The notes: generated from the letters alone by a model not told the origin. DNA of 64,000 bases from an uncultured Bacteroidales bacterium (GCA_902799185.1 CADBZO010000005.1:20638-84637), one strand, 5' to 3'. Positions 50,922 to 61,039 are shown, counted from the first letter of the stretch. Translations and numbers: made by a program.

Positions 50922-51222
50922 GTCGGATAGTATCCGACCCAATGGACGCCGCTCCGGGGTGGGCACCGCGGAGGAGGGAAGCCGGATAACATCCGGCGGA
51001 AAAGAAGAAGGGGCGAAGAGGTGGGACCGGAAATCCGGAAAGTCCGGACCGCTACGCTCATCCGGGAGGTTGCTCGGCCGGGGCAGGGCTCGGCATGTAT
51101 GCCGAGGGATAAACGGAACAGGAGAAGGCAAGGCTCGCGGAAACAGCCGCTCCGGGGTGGGCGCCGCGGGGGATGGAAGCCGGATAACATCCGGCGGAAA
51201 AGAAGAAGGGGCGGAGAGGTGG
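50922..51222. repeat. Palindrome-rich (REP/BIME-like) non-coding block
   Basis: Palindromes GTCGGATAGTATCCGAC (50922-50938), GCCGGATAACATCCGGC (50981-50997 and 51179-51195) and CTCGGCATGTATGCCGAG (51089-51106). A 77-bp near-identical direct repeat (50948-51024 and 51146-51222) contains two of them. No coding frame is credible. Confidence 0.7.
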
Positions 51223-51258
51223 CGGAGAGGTGGGGTCTCGTCCATAGATTGAGACAAC

Positions 51259-51286
51259 AAAAAAGAGACCCGAAAGGTCTCTTCTT
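51259..51286 (-). terminator. Terminator of tRNA-Gln
   Basis: On the minus strand AAGAGACC-TTTCG-GGTCTCTT followed by T residues, directly after the tRNA. Confidence 0.8.
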
Positions 51287-51288
51287 TG

Positions 51289-51359
51289 TTGCTCAACCAG
51301 GACTCGAACCCAGACAGACAGAACCAGAATCTGTAGTGCTACCATTACACCATTGAGCA
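51289..51359 (-). tRNA. tRNA-Gln (anticodon CTG)
   Basis: 71 nt. The acceptor stem TGCTCAA/TTGAGCA, the D-arm (TGGTGTAATGGTAGCA), the anticodon stem ACAGA/TCTGT with loop TTCTGGT (anticodon CTG), and the T-arm GGGTTCGAGTCC are all clear. The discriminator is A and CCA is not encoded. It is transcribed from its own promoter at 51434-51465. Confidence 0.95.
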
Positions 51360-51365
51360 GGGCGC

Positions 51366-51420
51366 ATTTGATGTTTGTCATTTGACATTTGACATTTGTC
51401 ATTTGACATTTGACATTTTT
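51366..51420. repeat. Short tandem repeat, TTTGACATTTG units
   Basis: About six degenerate 9-bp units (TTTGACATT/TTTGTCATT) fill the 5' leader of tRNA-Gln, between promoter and tRNA. Confidence 0.85.
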
Positions 51421-51433
51421 TCAAAAGCGGGTG

Positions 51434-51465
51434 CAAAGGTACTGCTTTTTTTTGACATGACCAAA
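51434..51465 (-). promoter_or_regulatory. Promoter of tRNA-Gln
   Basis: Minus strand TTTGGTCATGTC (51465-51454) and TACCTTTG (51441-51434), 20-bp spacing. Confidence 0.75.
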
Positions 51466-51517
51466 TTTTTGGGCAAGAAAATTTCAAAAAAATGCATTAT
51501 TGCCTTATTTCTGCCGT

Positions 51518-53053
51518 TTAGTAGCCCTCATTTTGCTCAAAAGAGGGGCGCAGGAGCAGAAAATCCAGTGGGATAGGGAAGACGGTGGTGTGGCCTGTCC
51601 AGCGTCCGAAACGGATCATGTCGTTGCGGTGCCACCCCTCCCACATCAGTTCGCGCCAGCGCTCGTAGTAGATATCATCGAGCGTAGGCGGAGCGGGCAG
51701 AGGCGCGAGTCCCACGCGGCTGCGTATCTCCGTCATGTCCTCCGAGGCGTCCTGTCCTTTTCGCACCAGGGCTTCTGCCCTCATGAGCACCACGTCCGCA
51801 TAGCGGAAGAGGACGATGTCATTCTTGCCAACCGTAGCGTCTTGGATGCCGTTGGGGTCGTGTTCGTATTTCCTGAACCGTGCGCCGGCGGTCTTCTCAT
51901 ACGGACTGCCGCTGAGGTCCTGTGCCACCTCTTCCGCCTGATAGACCAGGGGTGTCTTGCCGTCCGGGCGGCAGACGACTTGGCCGTTGACATAGACGGT
52001 GTCGTAATAAAAACAGAGGTCAAAACGCGGGTCTTGGTGGTCGGTGTTATACCCGAAGACCTCCAGTGTCTCGCGGGTAGCCGACGTGCCGTTCTCGCCG
52101 CCCATGCCTAACGCGGCGGCGTGGTTGTAATGGAGCGAGCGGTGGGCGTAGCGGTACTGCGCCGTGTATTTGCCTACCTCGCGGGGGATGACGAAGATAT
52201 TCTCGTGCGAGCGGTCGTTGTCGAGCGAGAAGTTCGTACTGAGCTGTTCCTCCAGGCGGTAGCGTTGTGAGAGGAGGTCGGCGTACCATACGACCGAGTC
52301 ATAGAGCTGCGGCTCCGTGACGCCGGTATAGACGGGGTGGTTGAGGTAGAGTTTCATCAGCACGAACGCCGCCACGTAATACGTCATCCGTCCGTAATAC
52401 TGCCCCAGCGGTTCGTTAGCCGGCTCGTACGCCAGCCGCGGCATCGCTTCGCGCAGCTCCTGCACGGCAAACCGGTACACCTCCTCCCGTGGGGAGAGGG
52501 TGATTGCGGCGGAAGGGAGACCGGCGTCCGTGACGACGGGTACGCGGCCGTAGAGGTCCAGCAGGTAGAAATAGTACATCGCCCTCAGTGCCCGCAGTTC
52601 GGCTCTGTAGGAGGCAAGGAGCGCGGTGTCCGCATCCGCGCCGTGGTAGGCGTCTATGTGCGCAATGCCGTTGTTGGCGAGCATGACCACCTTGAAGAGA
52701 TAGTCCCATGTGTCGCGTATGGAGCGGTCGGAGCTCTCCCAGGTGTGGTCATGGAGCCGCTGCCAGTAGCCTCCGTCGTACCAGTCACCGCCTCGGACAG
52801 GCATGATCTGCTCGTCCGTGGTGAGGGAGTTGAGGTCATAGACCCCCCTTCCGGTGCCCTGGAGCCCCTGCGAGTCGGCATTGCCGCCGAGGTATATATA
52901 GACGGAGAGCACGGCGTTGTTACGCAGTGCGGTCATCGAACCGAAGGCCTCCGCCTCCGTGAGGGCGGAAGAGGGGTTCTCGTCCAGAAACGAGCAACCC
53001 GTCATCAGCAGGGCCGTTGCCCATAGACAGAATATGTACTTCTTTGTCTTCAT
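51518..53053 (-). CDS. RagB/SusD-like surface lipoprotein
   Basis: 511 residues. MKTKKYIFCLWATALLMTGC has the lipobox LMTGC. SFLDENPSSALTEAEAFGSM is the SusD N-terminal signature, and RAMYYFYLLDLYGRVPVVTD plus the C-terminal YYERWRELMWEGWHRNDMIRFG match the RagB/SusD fold with TPR-like helices. It caps the SusC transporter and binds the ligand (glycan or peptide) outside the cell. The start overlaps the susC stop by one base. No glycoside hydrolase or regulator is linked, so the substrate is unknown. Confidence 0.9.
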   Translation of the reverse strand: MKTKKYIFCLWATALLMTGCSFLDENPSSALTEAEAFGSMTALRNNAVLSVYIYLGGNADSQGLQGTGRGVYDLNSLTTDEQIMPVRGGDWYDGGYWQRLHDHTWESSDRSIRDTWDYLFKVVMLANNGIAHIDAYHGADADTALLASYRAELRALRAMYYFYLLDLYGRVPVVTDAGLPSAAITLSPREEVYRFAVQELREAMPRLAYEPANEPLGQYYGRMTYYVAAFVLMKLYLNHPVYTGVTEPQLYDSVVWYADLLSQRYRLEEQLSTNFSLDNDRSHENIFVIPREVGKYTAQYRYAHRSLHYNHAAALGMGGENGTSATRETLEVFGYNTDHQDPRFDLCFYYDTVYVNGQVVCRPDGKTPLVYQAEEVAQDLSGSPYEKTAGARFRKYEHDPNGIQDATVGKNDIVLFRYADVVLMRAEALVRKGQDASEDMTEIRSRVGLAPLPAPPTLDDIYYERWRELMWEGWHRNDMIRFGRWTGHTTVFPIPLDFLLLRPSFEQNEGY

Positions 53054-55653
53054 CAGAAACCGATAGATAAACCAAAGGTGAAGGTGTGGTACAACGGGTA
53101 GGTCCGTTTGTCGTCCACACCGATGGTGGAGTTGATATTACTGCTGTTGATCATCGGCGTGAGGCCGGAGTAGGAAGTGAAGGTGGCCACGTTGTTCATC
53201 GTCAGGACGAGACGCAAGGTCTCCACCACTTTGTTCGGCGGCAGCGGCACGCGGTAGCCCAGCGTGATATAGTCGATATTGACATAGTCGCCCCGTTCGA
53301 GCCAGTAATCCGTCACGCGCTGGTCGTATATCTTCTTCTCCGGCGCGTCGCGCAGGACGTTATAGAGGGGCAGGGAGTTGAGGTTCATGTAGGCGAGGGA
53401 GGTGCCGTTGAAGATCTTGTGTCCGAAAGCGCCGTTGAGTTGGACGGAGAGGTCCCAGTCTCGGAACCGGAGGCTGATATTCGACCCCAGGAGCAGTTTC
53501 GGCGTGGCCTGTCCGGCTATATAACGGTCTCCGGCGGCGTAGGTATAACCGCCCTGGCCGTTGTCCTGCAAACCGTTGCTCCTCGGGATATAAAACGTGC
53601 CTAAAGGCTGGCCGATGATCTGCCAGGTGATATCATTGTCGCCGCCATGCGAGCCGGCTCCGGAGACAGAGGCGAGTGCCTGGTAGTCCGCTCCGTAGAG
53701 CCATTCGTCGCCCTGGTAACCGGAGAGGGCGAGGAGCCGGTTATGCTGCCATGTGAGGTTCGCGTTGACGGTCAGCCGCCAGTCGCGTGTGTTGACCGGC
53801 GTACCGCCGAGCGAGATCTCCACACCCTGGTTGCGCATCGAGCCGAGGTTGGCGATGAGCACGGGGTAGGTGTAAGGCGGCGTGGAGACGCGGTAGGGGT
53901 AGAGCATGTCGGTGACGAGGGTGTTGTAATAGCTGATATTCGCTACCAGCCGTCCGCGGAACAGACTCATGTCGAGCGACACGTTGCCTGTGCGGCTGAC
54001 TTCCCATTTGAGGTCGGGGTTGGCGTTGCGCAGCGCGGCATAGGTGGTGATCCCTTTGCCGCCTAACTCGATGAGACCGTTCGGTTCGTAGAGCGGCAGG
54101 GTGAGGTAGCTGTCTATTGCCGACTGGTTGCCCGCGAGGCCGTAGCCGCCGCTGAGGCGCAGGTGGTCCAGCACGTCCGACTGCGGCATCCACGGCTCGT
54201 CGGAGACAGTCCATGACGCCGAGACGGAGGGAAAGAGCCCCCATCTGTTATGGGCGCCGAACTTACTGCTGCCGTCTGCGCGGAGCGAGGCGGTGAGGTG
54301 GTACCGTCCCAAGAGGGTGTAGCCCACGCGGCCCATGAAAGAGAGCATGTTCGCTTGGCGGTTGTAGGAGTCGGTGCCGTCCCAGGGGCGGATAGAGCCC
54401 GCCGAGAGCCGGTCGTCGCCCAGAACGGACGAGGCGGACTGGTAGGTGGTGACATAAAAACCCTCTGACCTATGGCTGTTCACCTCCGTCATCGCCGAGG
54501 CGGACAGGGCATGGATGCCCCAACTTTGGTTGTAATCCAGCAGCAGATGGAAGAGTATATCGTGGGTCTTGCCCGTTCCGCGGAATGCCGTGCCGCCTTC
54601 GTCGGTAGGTATGTCGCGTGTCTCGTCCGTGCGGTGGAAGGTATATGCCGTCATGAGTTTGAGGTGCAGGGGGGCGATGAGCCGGAAGTCGAGGTGGAGG
54701 TTCGTCGTCACATGGGCGTCGGTGGGCTGTACGCTGTTCGCCAGCCACGCCATGGGGTGGGCTATCTGACTGGCTGCCGGGTCGCCGTCCCAGCCTCCGG
54801 AGGTGTTCTTCGATGCCGGAAAAGTGGGGTTGAAGCAGGCGGCGCTGTAGAAGAGTTTCTGCTCGTTGAAGAGCCGGTCACTCTTCTGATACGAGCCGAA
54901 CATGCCGATGTCGATCTTCAGCAGGTCCCCCCACATCCGCTGGGTGAGGTTGATATTCGACATGAGGGTCCTCTGGCCGGTGCCGATGATGACCGCCCTG
55001 TCGTCGATGAAACCGATGGAGGCGCGGTATGCGGTGTGTTTCGTGCCGCCGGTGAAAGCCAGGTGATGGTGGTGGGAGAGGGCGGTGCGGGTGATCTCCC
55101 GCTGCCAGTCGGTGTCGGCTCCTTGGTCTCTATATAGCAGGTGATGGTCTCGTACGAAAGAGCGGTAGGCCTCGCCGTCCAGCATAGGCAGGGTCTTATA
55201 GACCGCTCCTACGGAGAGAGAACCGTTATAATGGATACGGAGCTTGCCTTCGCTGCCCTTGAGCGTACGTATCTCTATCACACCCGAGGCGCCTCGGGAA
55301 CCGAACTGCGCCGTCTCGCTCGCGTCTTTCATGATACGGAAACTCTCGATATCCGTGGGATAGACGGAGGAGAGCAGACTCATGTCGCCTATCACCCCAT
55401 CGACGATGATGAGCGGGTCGTTGCTGCCGGAGAGAGAGGTGGTACCGCGCAGCCGGACGGCACTCATGGCGTTCTCGCCGCTCTTGTCCACCGTCAGACC
55501 GGCCACCCTGCCACGGATCACGTCGATGGCAGAGGACGACTGCTCGCGGTTGTTCATGTCCTCCAGACCGATGCTGTCGGGAGAGGCCGTGTTTTTATCG
55601 GCCAGAACGGTAGTGCTGATCAGCAGCAGAAAAAGCAGAAGCGTGTGTCTCAT
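53053..55653 (-). CDS. SusC/RagA-like TonB-dependent transporter lacking the N-terminal domain
   Basis: About 866 residues from ATG 55653 (signal MRHTLLLFLLLISTTVLA). Plug motifs: SSSAIDVIRGRVAGLTVDKS, RLRGTTSLSGSNDPLIIVDG and FGSRGASGVIEIRT. A 22-strand barrel ends FTFGLSIGF. Typical SusC proteins (about 1000 residues) begin with a carboxypeptidase-regulatory-like domain, which is absent; the plug follows the signal almost at once. It forms the pore for the adjoining SusD. The promoter at 55679-55710 faces away from that of secA. Confidence 0.9.
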   Translation of the reverse strand: MRHTLLLFLLLISTTVLADKNTASPDSIGLEDMNNREQSSSAIDVIRGRVAGLTVDKSGENAMSAVRLRGTTSLSGSNDPLIIVDGVIGDMSLLSSVYPTDIESFRIMKDASETAQFGSRGASGVIEIRTLKGSEGKLRIHYNGSLSVGAVYKTLPMLDGEAYRSFVRDHHLLYRDQGADTDWQREITRTALSHHHHLAFTGGTKHTAYRASIGFIDDRAVIIGTGQRTLMSNINLTQRMWGDLLKIDIGMFGSYQKSDRLFNEQKLFYSAACFNPTFPASKNTSGGWDGDPAASQIAHPMAWLANSVQPTDAHVTTNLHLDFRLIAPLHLKLMTAYTFHRTDETRDIPTDEGGTAFRGTGKTHDILFHLLLDYNQSWGIHALSASAMTEVNSHRSEGFYVTTYQSASSVLGDDRLSAGSIRPWDGTDSYNRQANMLSFMGRVGYTLLGRYHLTASLRADGSSKFGAHNRWGLFPSVSASWTVSDEPWMPQSDVLDHLRLSGGYGLAGNQSAIDSYLTLPLYEPNGLIELGGKGITTYAALRNANPDLKWEVSRTGNVSLDMSLFRGRLVANISYYNTLVTDMLYPYRVSTPPYTYPVLIANLGSMRNQGVEISLGGTPVNTRDWRLTVNANLTWQHNRLLALSGYQGDEWLYGADYQALASVSGAGSHGGDNDITWQIIGQPLGTFYIPRSNGLQDNGQGGYTYAAGDRYIAGQATPKLLLGSNISLRFRDWDLSVQLNGAFGHKIFNGTSLAYMNLNSLPLYNVLRDAPEKKIYDQRVTDYWLERGDYVNIDYITLGYRVPLPPNKVVETLRLVLTMNNVATFTSYSGLTPMINSSNINSTIGVDDKRTYPLYHTFTFGLSIGF

Positions 55654-55678
55654 GGGCGGTCGGGTTCGTTTGCGGGTA

Positions 55679-55710
55679 CAAAAGTACTGCTTTTTTTGCA
55701 TATATGCAAA
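55679..55710 (-). promoter_or_regulatory. Promoter of the susCD pair
   Basis: Minus strand TTTGCATATATG (55710-55699) and TACTTTTG (55686-55679), 20-bp spacing. Confidence 0.8.
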
Positions 55711-55736
55711 TAAAAATCGGATATTTTTCGTTATTT

Positions 55737-55768
55737 CTTGTGTATGTCAGAAAAAAGTTGTACCTTTG
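55737..55768 (+). promoter_or_regulatory. Promoter of secA
   Basis: CTTGTGTATGTC (55737-55748) with TACCTTTG at 55761-55768, 20-bp spacing; a leader of about 155 nt follows. Confidence 0.8.
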
Positions 55769-55774
55769 CACTCG

Positions 55775-55890
55775 CGTTCGGCAAATGGATCGCAAGAACG
55801 ATACCGCTCCGCTAAATCGTAAGTGCGACCATTGCCTCCGCTCTCCCCACCGGACGCAGCAAGTGGCACGTTAGCGCCCGTCGGGGGCTC
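55775..55890 (+). ncRNA. Structured leader RNA of secA (copy 2 of a repeated leader)
   Basis: GGCAAATGGATCGCA (from 55781) pairs with TGCGACCATTGCC (55824-55836) around an inner ACGAT/ATCGT hairpin. It is followed by CTCTCCCCACCGGACGC and GTTAGCGCCCGTCGGGGGCTC (55841-55890). The last part repeats 14583-14624; the first hairpin keeps the layout but not the sequence of copy 1. It may regulate secA in cis; no known family recognised. Confidence 0.5.
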
Positions 55891-55927
55891 TTATTATGGT
55901 ATAAATAAGAAAATATAGAAACGAGAT

Positions 55928-58900
55928 ATGAATTTCATAGAGATTATTACCAAATTATTCGGCAACAAAGCGCAGAAAGACATGCGTGCCATCCAGCCGG
56001 TAGTGGATCAGATCAAGGCGGCGTACGAGTCCATCGATGCGCTGTCCAATGACGAGTTGCGTGCCCGTTCGTGGGCGCTGATGGACAAGCTGCAGGCGGC
56101 TGTGGCGGACAAGAAAGCCCGTATAGCCGAGCTGAAAGCCTCTATCGAAGGTACGCCTATCGAGAAGCGCGAGAAGATATACAACGAGGTGGACAAACTC
56201 GAAAAGGAGATCAAGGACAAATACGAGGAAGTGTTGAACGAGATACTCCCCGAGGCGTACGCCATCGTCAAATCGACCGCACGTCGTTTTGCGCAGAGCG
56301 AGACGGTAGAGGTGACCGCCACCGAGATGGATAGAGCCTTGGCTGCTGACCCGCGTTTCGACTTTGTGGAGATAGTAGGAGGCGATAATCTCGCCAAGGC
56401 GGTGTATAAGAACCACTGGATGGCAGGCGGCAACGAGATTCATTGGGACATGGTTCATTACGACGTGCAGCTTTTCGGCGGTGTCGTTCTGCACCAAGGC
56501 AAGATCGCCGAGATGGCTACCGGTGAGGGTAAGACCCTGGTGGCTACTCTGCCGGTCTATCTCAACGCGCTGACGCATGAGGGTGTACACGTGGTGACCG
56601 TGAACGACTACCTCGCCAAACGTGATAGCGAGTGGAACGGACCGATCTATATGTTCCTCGGTCTGACCGTCGATTGTATTGACAAACACCGTCCGAACAG
56701 CGACGAGCGCCGCAAAGCGTACGCCTGCGATATTACGTTCGGCACGAACAACGAGTTCGGTTTCGACTACCTGCGTGACAACATGGCAACCTCGCCGCTC
56801 GACCTCGTGCAGCGCGGACATAACTACGCCATTGTCGATGAGGTGGACTCCGTGCTCATTGACGACGCCCGTACGCCGCTTATCATCTCCGGTCCGGTGC
56901 CCAAAGGCGAGGACCAGATGTTCGACGAATACAAAGACCGCGTGGCGAACCTCGTCCGTCAGCAGACGACTCTCACCACCAAGCTCCTTGCCGAGGCGAA
57001 GGCGAAGATGGGTTCGGAGGACGAGAAAGTGCGCGAGGAAGGCGAGTTGGCACTCTTCCGTTCGTTCAAAGGTATGCCGAAATCCAAGGCGCTCATCAAA
57101 TACCTCTCCGAGCCGGGCGTCAAAGTACGGATGCAGAAGACCGAGGAGTTCTACCTCCAGGAGAACGAGAAGAACATGCATATCGCCACCGACGAACTCT
57201 ATTTCGTCATTGACGAGAAGAACAAGTCCATCGAGCTTACCGACAAGGGTATCGACGCCCTGACCGGTTCGACCGACGACCCGGATTTCTTCGTTCTGCC
57301 GGACGTAGGTTCGGAGATGGCGGAGCTGGAGAATGACAAATCACAAATGACGAATGACGAATTACAGCAGAAGAAAGACGAAATCCTCACCAATTATTCG
57401 ATCAAGTCCGAGCGCGTACACACCGTACACCAGCTGCTCAAGGCATACACCCTCTTTGAGAAAGATATAGACTATATCATTGACAACGGCGAGGTGAAGA
57501 TCGTCGATGAGCAGACGGGCCGTGTGATGGAAGGCCGCCGCTGGTCCGACGGACTGCACCAGGCGGTGGAAGCCAAGGAGAACGTGAAGGTGGAGGCGGC
57601 GACGCAGACTTTTGCCACCATCACGCTCCAGAACTATTTCCGTATGTACCACAAGCTCGCCGGTATGACCGGTACCGCCGAGACCGAGGCGGGCGAGTTT
57701 TGGAATATCTACAAACTGGACGTAGTGGTCATCCCTACCAACAAACCTATCGCCCGCAAGGACCTCAACGACCGTATCTACCGCACCAAACGCGAGAAAT
57801 ACAACGCCGTCATTGACGAGATAGTAGCCATGGTGGAGCAGGGCCGACCGGTGCTCGTAGGTACCACGTCGGTGGAGATATCCGAGCTCTTGAGCCGTAT
57901 GTTGACGCTGCGTAAGATCAAGCATAACGTCCTCAACGCCAAGCTGCACCAACAGGAGGCGCAGATCGTTGCAGAGGCCGGTCGTCCGGGCGTAGTGACT
58001 ATCGCTACGAACATGGCGGGCCGTGGTACGGATATCAAGCTGACGCCTGAAGTGAAAGCGGCAGGCGGTCTGGCTATCATCGGTACGGAGCGGCATGAGA
58101 GCCGCCGCGTGGACAGACAGCTCCGCGGACGTGCCGGACGTCAGGGAGACCCGGGCAGCTCCGTGTTCTACGTATCGCTGGAGGACGACCTGATGCGTAT
58201 GTTCGGCTCCGAGCGTATCGCCTCTATCATGGACCGGATGGGCTTTGAGGAAGGTGAGATGATCGAGCATAACATGATTTCCAACTCCATCGAGCGGGCG
58301 CAGAAGAAAGTGGAGGAGAACAACTTCGGTATCCGTAAGCGCCTCATCGAATACGACGACGTGATGAACCAGCAGCGTAATCTCATCTACGCCAAACGCC
58401 GCCACGCCCTCATGGGCGAGCGCATCGGCGTGGATATTACCAATATGATTTACGAGACGGCTGACGTAATCTTCCAGGAGGCGCGTTCCGCCAACGACTA
58501 CGAGGGGCTCAAGATGGACGTGATGCAGACTTTCGCCATCGAGCTGCCTTTCGACGAAGAGGAGTTCAGCCGCGGCAAGCGTGACGCACTGAGCAATCAG
58601 TTGGCGGAGGCGGCGCTGGACAGCTTCAAACGCCGTATGGACAAACTCACCCAGGTAGCCGACCCGACGATCCAGCAGGTCTATGAAACCAAGGGTCAGA
58701 TGTACGAGAACATCCTCATTCCGATTACCGACGGCAAGCGCGTCTATAACATCGCCGTGAACCTCAAGGCAGCGGCGGAGAGCCACTGCAAGGAGGTGGT
58801 GAAGGAGTTCGAGAAACGGATGCTGCTCTACGTCATCGACGATGAGTGGAAAGAGCACCTCCGTCAGCTGGACGACCTCAAGCAGTCCGTGCAGAACGCT

Positions 58901-59281
58901 TCCTACGAGCAGAAAGACCCGCTGTTGATATACAAGCTGGAGTCGTTCAATATCTTCAAAAGTATGCTCGACACCCTCAACCGCCGCGCTATCGCTATCC
59001 TGCTCCGCGGCCAGATCCATACCCAGGAGCCCGACCGTGTACAGCAGGCGCAGCAGCAACGCCGTATGGACTATAGCCGTTACCGCACCCAGAAAGATGC
59101 GGTGCAGCAGGCGGCGCAGGCTTCCGGAGCAGCAGCGGCTGCCGGGCGTGATACCCGCGAGCAGCAACGCCCTGAGCCCATCCATGTGGACAAGAAACCG
59201 CGGCCGAACGACCCCTGCCCCTGCGGCTCCGGCAAGAAATACAAGCAATGCCACGGTAAGCTCGCTCCCGCGGGCATCTAA
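55928..59281 (+). CDS. secA: Preprotein translocase ATPase SecA
   Basis: 1117 residues, longer than the usual 850-900, as is common in Bacteroidota. Walker [19 protein letters not shown]-type [20 protein letters not shown], the preprotein cross-linking domain, NMAGRGTDI, and [20 protein letters not shown] are in order. The C-terminal zinc finger is [14 protein letters not shown]. It drives Sec export at the inner membrane. A repeat-derived segment ([21 protein letters not shown] about 57330-57375) lies before [21 protein letters not shown] structured leader precedes the gene. Confidence 0.97.
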   Translation: MNFIEIITKLFGNKAQKDMRAIQPVVDQIKAAYESIDALSNDELRARSWALMDKLQAAVADKKARIAELKASIEGTPIEKREKIYNEVDKLEKEIKDKYEEVLNEILPEAYAIVKSTARRFAQSETVEVTATEMDRALAADPRFDFVEIVGGDNLAKAVYKNHWMAGGNEIHWDMVHYDVQLFGGVVLHQGKIAEMATGEGKTLVATLPVYLNALTHEGVHVVTVNDYLAKRDSEWNGPIYMFLGLTVDCIDKHRPNSDERRKAYACDITFGTNNEFGFDYLRDNMATSPLDLVQRGHNYAIVDEVDSVLIDDARTPLIISGPVPKGEDQMFDEYKDRVANLVRQQTTLTTKLLAEAKAKMGSEDEKVREEGELALFRSFKGMPKSKALIKYLSEPGVKVRMQKTEEFYLQENEKNMHIATDELYFVIDEKNKSIELTDKGIDALTGSTDDPDFFVLPDVGSEMAELENDKSQMTNDELQQKKDEILTNYSIKSERVHTVHQLLKAYTLFEKDIDYIIDNGEVKIVDEQTGRVMEGRRWSDGLHQAVEAKENVKVEAATQTFATITLQNYFRMYHKLAGMTGTAETEAGEFWNIYKLDVVVIPTNKPIARKDLNDRIYRTKREKYNAVIDEIVAMVEQGRPVLVGTTSVEISELLSRMLTLRKIKHNVLNAKLHQQEAQIVAEAGRPGVVTIATNMAGRGTDIKLTPEVKAAGGLAIIGTERHESRRVDRQLRGRAGRQGDPGSSVFYVSLEDDLMRMFGSERIASIMDRMGFEEGEMIEHNMISNSIERAQKKVEENNFGIRKRLIEYDDVMNQQRNLIYAKRRHALMGERIGVDITNMIYETADVIFQEARSANDYEGLKMDVMQTFAIELPFDEEEFSRGKRDALSNQLAEAALDSFKRRMDKLTQVADPTIQQVYETKGQMYENILIPITDGKRVYNIAVNLKAAAESHCKEVVKEFEKRMLLYVIDDEWKEHLRQLDDLKQSVQNASYEQKDPLLIYKLESFNIFKSMLDTLNRRAIAILLRGQIHTQEPDRVQQAQQQRRMDYSRYRTQKDAVQQAAQASGAAAAAGRDTREQQRPEPIHVDKKPRPNDPCPCGSGKKYKQCHGKLAPAGI

Positions 59282-59301
59282 GCGATATACCGAATATCGA
59301 T

Positions 59302-60480
59302 ATGTCGAGATTCCGAATGATAGTTGTATTACTCTTTTGTGCCGTCACCTCTGTGGCGGCACAAAACGATAGTATCCGTATCCATCCGGATACGTTCCGT
59401 CTGCAGGACCGGCGTACCACCGCGGATATAGACCTCTTGCTGCTGGATATGGTAGCGGCGCAGAGTGCGGATATCCATGCCGGGGATACCATTGACACCC
59501 TGACGGTGGCGGAGATATTGCTCCGAGACTCAATACGGCGTGAAAAAGAGGAGATAGACTCTCTCCGGGCGGTCAATGCCGCCCTCGCCTCCGCAACTCT
59601 CCGGCAGAGCTTGGGGCCGGATGTGCAGAAGTCACTCGTCAAAGACCCGGAGGAGGATCTGCGGGAGTTCAAACGTGCCAAGCGGGAGTTACGTACGCCG
59701 TGGCGCAGGGAGGCGACACTCATGGTACAGGTCACCCAGAACTATGTCACCTCCAACTGGTACCAGGGCGGTTCGTCGTCCTTCGCCGGACTGGGTATCG
59801 CCAAGGGCAAGTTCGGTTATGAGTCCGAGCGCTTCACCTGGGAGAACACCGGCGAATGGCGCATAGGCGGGTCCACCATCTCCGCCGACAGCCTCCATAA
59901 GGTCAACACTACCGACGACCTCTTCCGCCTCTATACCAAGGCGAACCTCCGTATCGTGCCGAAGGTCTTCACGTCCTTCTCGGCGGAGCTGGAGACACGC
60001 CTCCTGCCTACCTATAAATCCAATTCGCGGGAACTCAAGTCAGGCCCCTTCTCGCCTTTCCGTTTCAACGCCGGTATAGGTATCGACTACAAGCCCGTCA
60101 AAGACCTGTCGGTCTCTTTCTCGCCGCTGTCGTACAAGGTGGTGCATGTCATGGATACCGCGCGGGTGAAGGGCACGGATTACGGACTCAAGGAAGGGGA
60201 ACGCACGCAGCATAACGTCGGTTCGTCGCTACGGCTGGAATATACATGGAAACCCGTCCGCGAGATTGCCATCGAGACGCGGTTCTATATGTACACCAAT
60301 TACAGGGAAGTGGAGATGGATCTGGAGGTCAACTGCGATTTCATCATCAACCGTTTTCTCTCAGCGCGGCTCATGGTCCATCCGCGTTACGACACCTCCG
60401 TCATCATGGAGGGCGACAAACACGCCAAGATACAGTTCCGCGAACTGCTCTCTATTGGTTTCTCGCATAAGTTCTATTAG
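59302..60480 (+). CDS. DUF3078 outer-membrane-like protein
   Basis: 392 residues. Signal MSRFRMIVVLLFCAVTSVAA, a helical linker of about 110 residues, then a beta-rich region beginning VTQNYVTSNWYQGGSSSFAG. It has alternating strands (FTWENTGEWRIGG, FSAELETRLLPTYKS, DLSVSFSPLSYKVVHV) and ends in an aromatic-terminal strand GFSHKFY. This is the DUF3078 pattern of Bacteroidota and fits an outer-membrane barrel. The function is unknown. It follows secA by 20 bp and converges with the HD-domain gene (4-bp gap). Confidence 0.8.
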   Translation: MSRFRMIVVLLFCAVTSVAAQNDSIRIHPDTFRLQDRRTTADIDLLLLDMVAAQSADIHAGDTIDTLTVAEILLRDSIRREKEEIDSLRAVNAALASATLRQSLGPDVQKSLVKDPEEDLREFKRAKRELRTPWRREATLMVQVTQNYVTSNWYQGGSSSFAGLGIAKGKFGYESERFTWENTGEWRIGGSTISADSLHKVNTTDDLFRLYTKANLRIVPKVFTSFSAELETRLLPTYKSNSRELKSGPFSPFRFNAGIGIDYKPVKDLSVSFSPLSYKVVHVMDTARVKGTDYGLKEGERTQHNVGSSLRLEYTWKPVREIAIETRFYMYTNYREVEMDLEVNCDFIINRFLSARLMVHPRYDTSVIMEGDKHAKIQFRELLSIGFSHKFY

Positions 60481-60484
60481 CAGA

Positions 60485-61039
60485 CTATCCTTCGCACAGG
60501 GCTACGAGTTCTTGCCATCGGTTGAAAGCTTCGGAGCCGTATTTCCAGATGTTGTATTTGATTTTGTCCAAAGACACTTCTTCGCCGAGGTGACTTTTGG
60601 AATAGAATTTGTCGGCATAGCAGATGACTTTCTCTTCTATGCTCTGCGGGCAGTAGTCCCTTTCGGGGATAGGCAGTTCCTCGCGTTCCACCTGCTCGAT
60701 GGTGATGCCGGTGCCGGTATGGCGTTCGGCTACCAGCGCGTGTTTGGGCAGTCCTTCGCTCCGCAGCAGTTCGGCGCCTAAATAGCCGTGCTCGATATAC
60801 TTGTGCGGTCCCGTGCAGTATATCTTCGGTGCGTCGCAATAGAGGATACCTATGTCGTGGAGCATCGCCGCCTCTTCCACAAACGTGCGGTCCACCAGCC
60901 CCTGTTCCGTCCATTGGGGATGGGCGTCAACGATGGCGAGCGCACGGTCTGCCACCTGCCGGCTGTGGGTCACCAGCACGTGCCGCAACTCCGGCTGGCC
61001 GGCGTAATACTTATCTATGAGCGCTATATAGTCAATCAT
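60485..61039 (-). CDS. HD-domain phosphohydrolase
   Basis: 184 residues. HVLVTHSRQVADRALAIVD gives the first His, AAMLHDIGIL the HD pair (His, Asp), and the following HKYIEHGYLGAELL and AERHTGTG add His residues, so a metal-dependent HD hydrolase fold is complete. Substrates of such stand-alone HD proteins are usually nucleotides; the exact one is unknown. It overlaps fmt by 8 bp and is last in the nadK-lgt-fmt operon. Confidence 0.85.
   Translation of the reverse strand: MIDYIALIDKYYAGQPELRHVLVTHSRQVADRALAIVDAHPQWTEQGLVDRTFVEEAAMLHDIGILYCDAPKIYCTGPHKYIEHGYLGAELLRSEGLPKHALVAERHTGTGITIEQVEREELPIPERDYCPQSIEEKVICYADKFYSKSHLGEEVSLDKIKYNIWKYGSEAFNRWQELVALCEG

Noticed and set aside
50920-51252. 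110-codon plus-strand frame
   Set aside because: Composed of Gly/Arg/Lys from the palindromic repeat block; two duplicated halves, no start context.
51366-51420. Possible CRISPR array from regular short repeats
   Set aside because: Units are only about 9 bp, directly adjacent with no spacers, and no cas gene is present (the Cas4-like DUF2779 is 50 kb away).
57362-59254. 630-residue minus-strand frame
   Set aside because: Antisense to secA with no recognisable motif.
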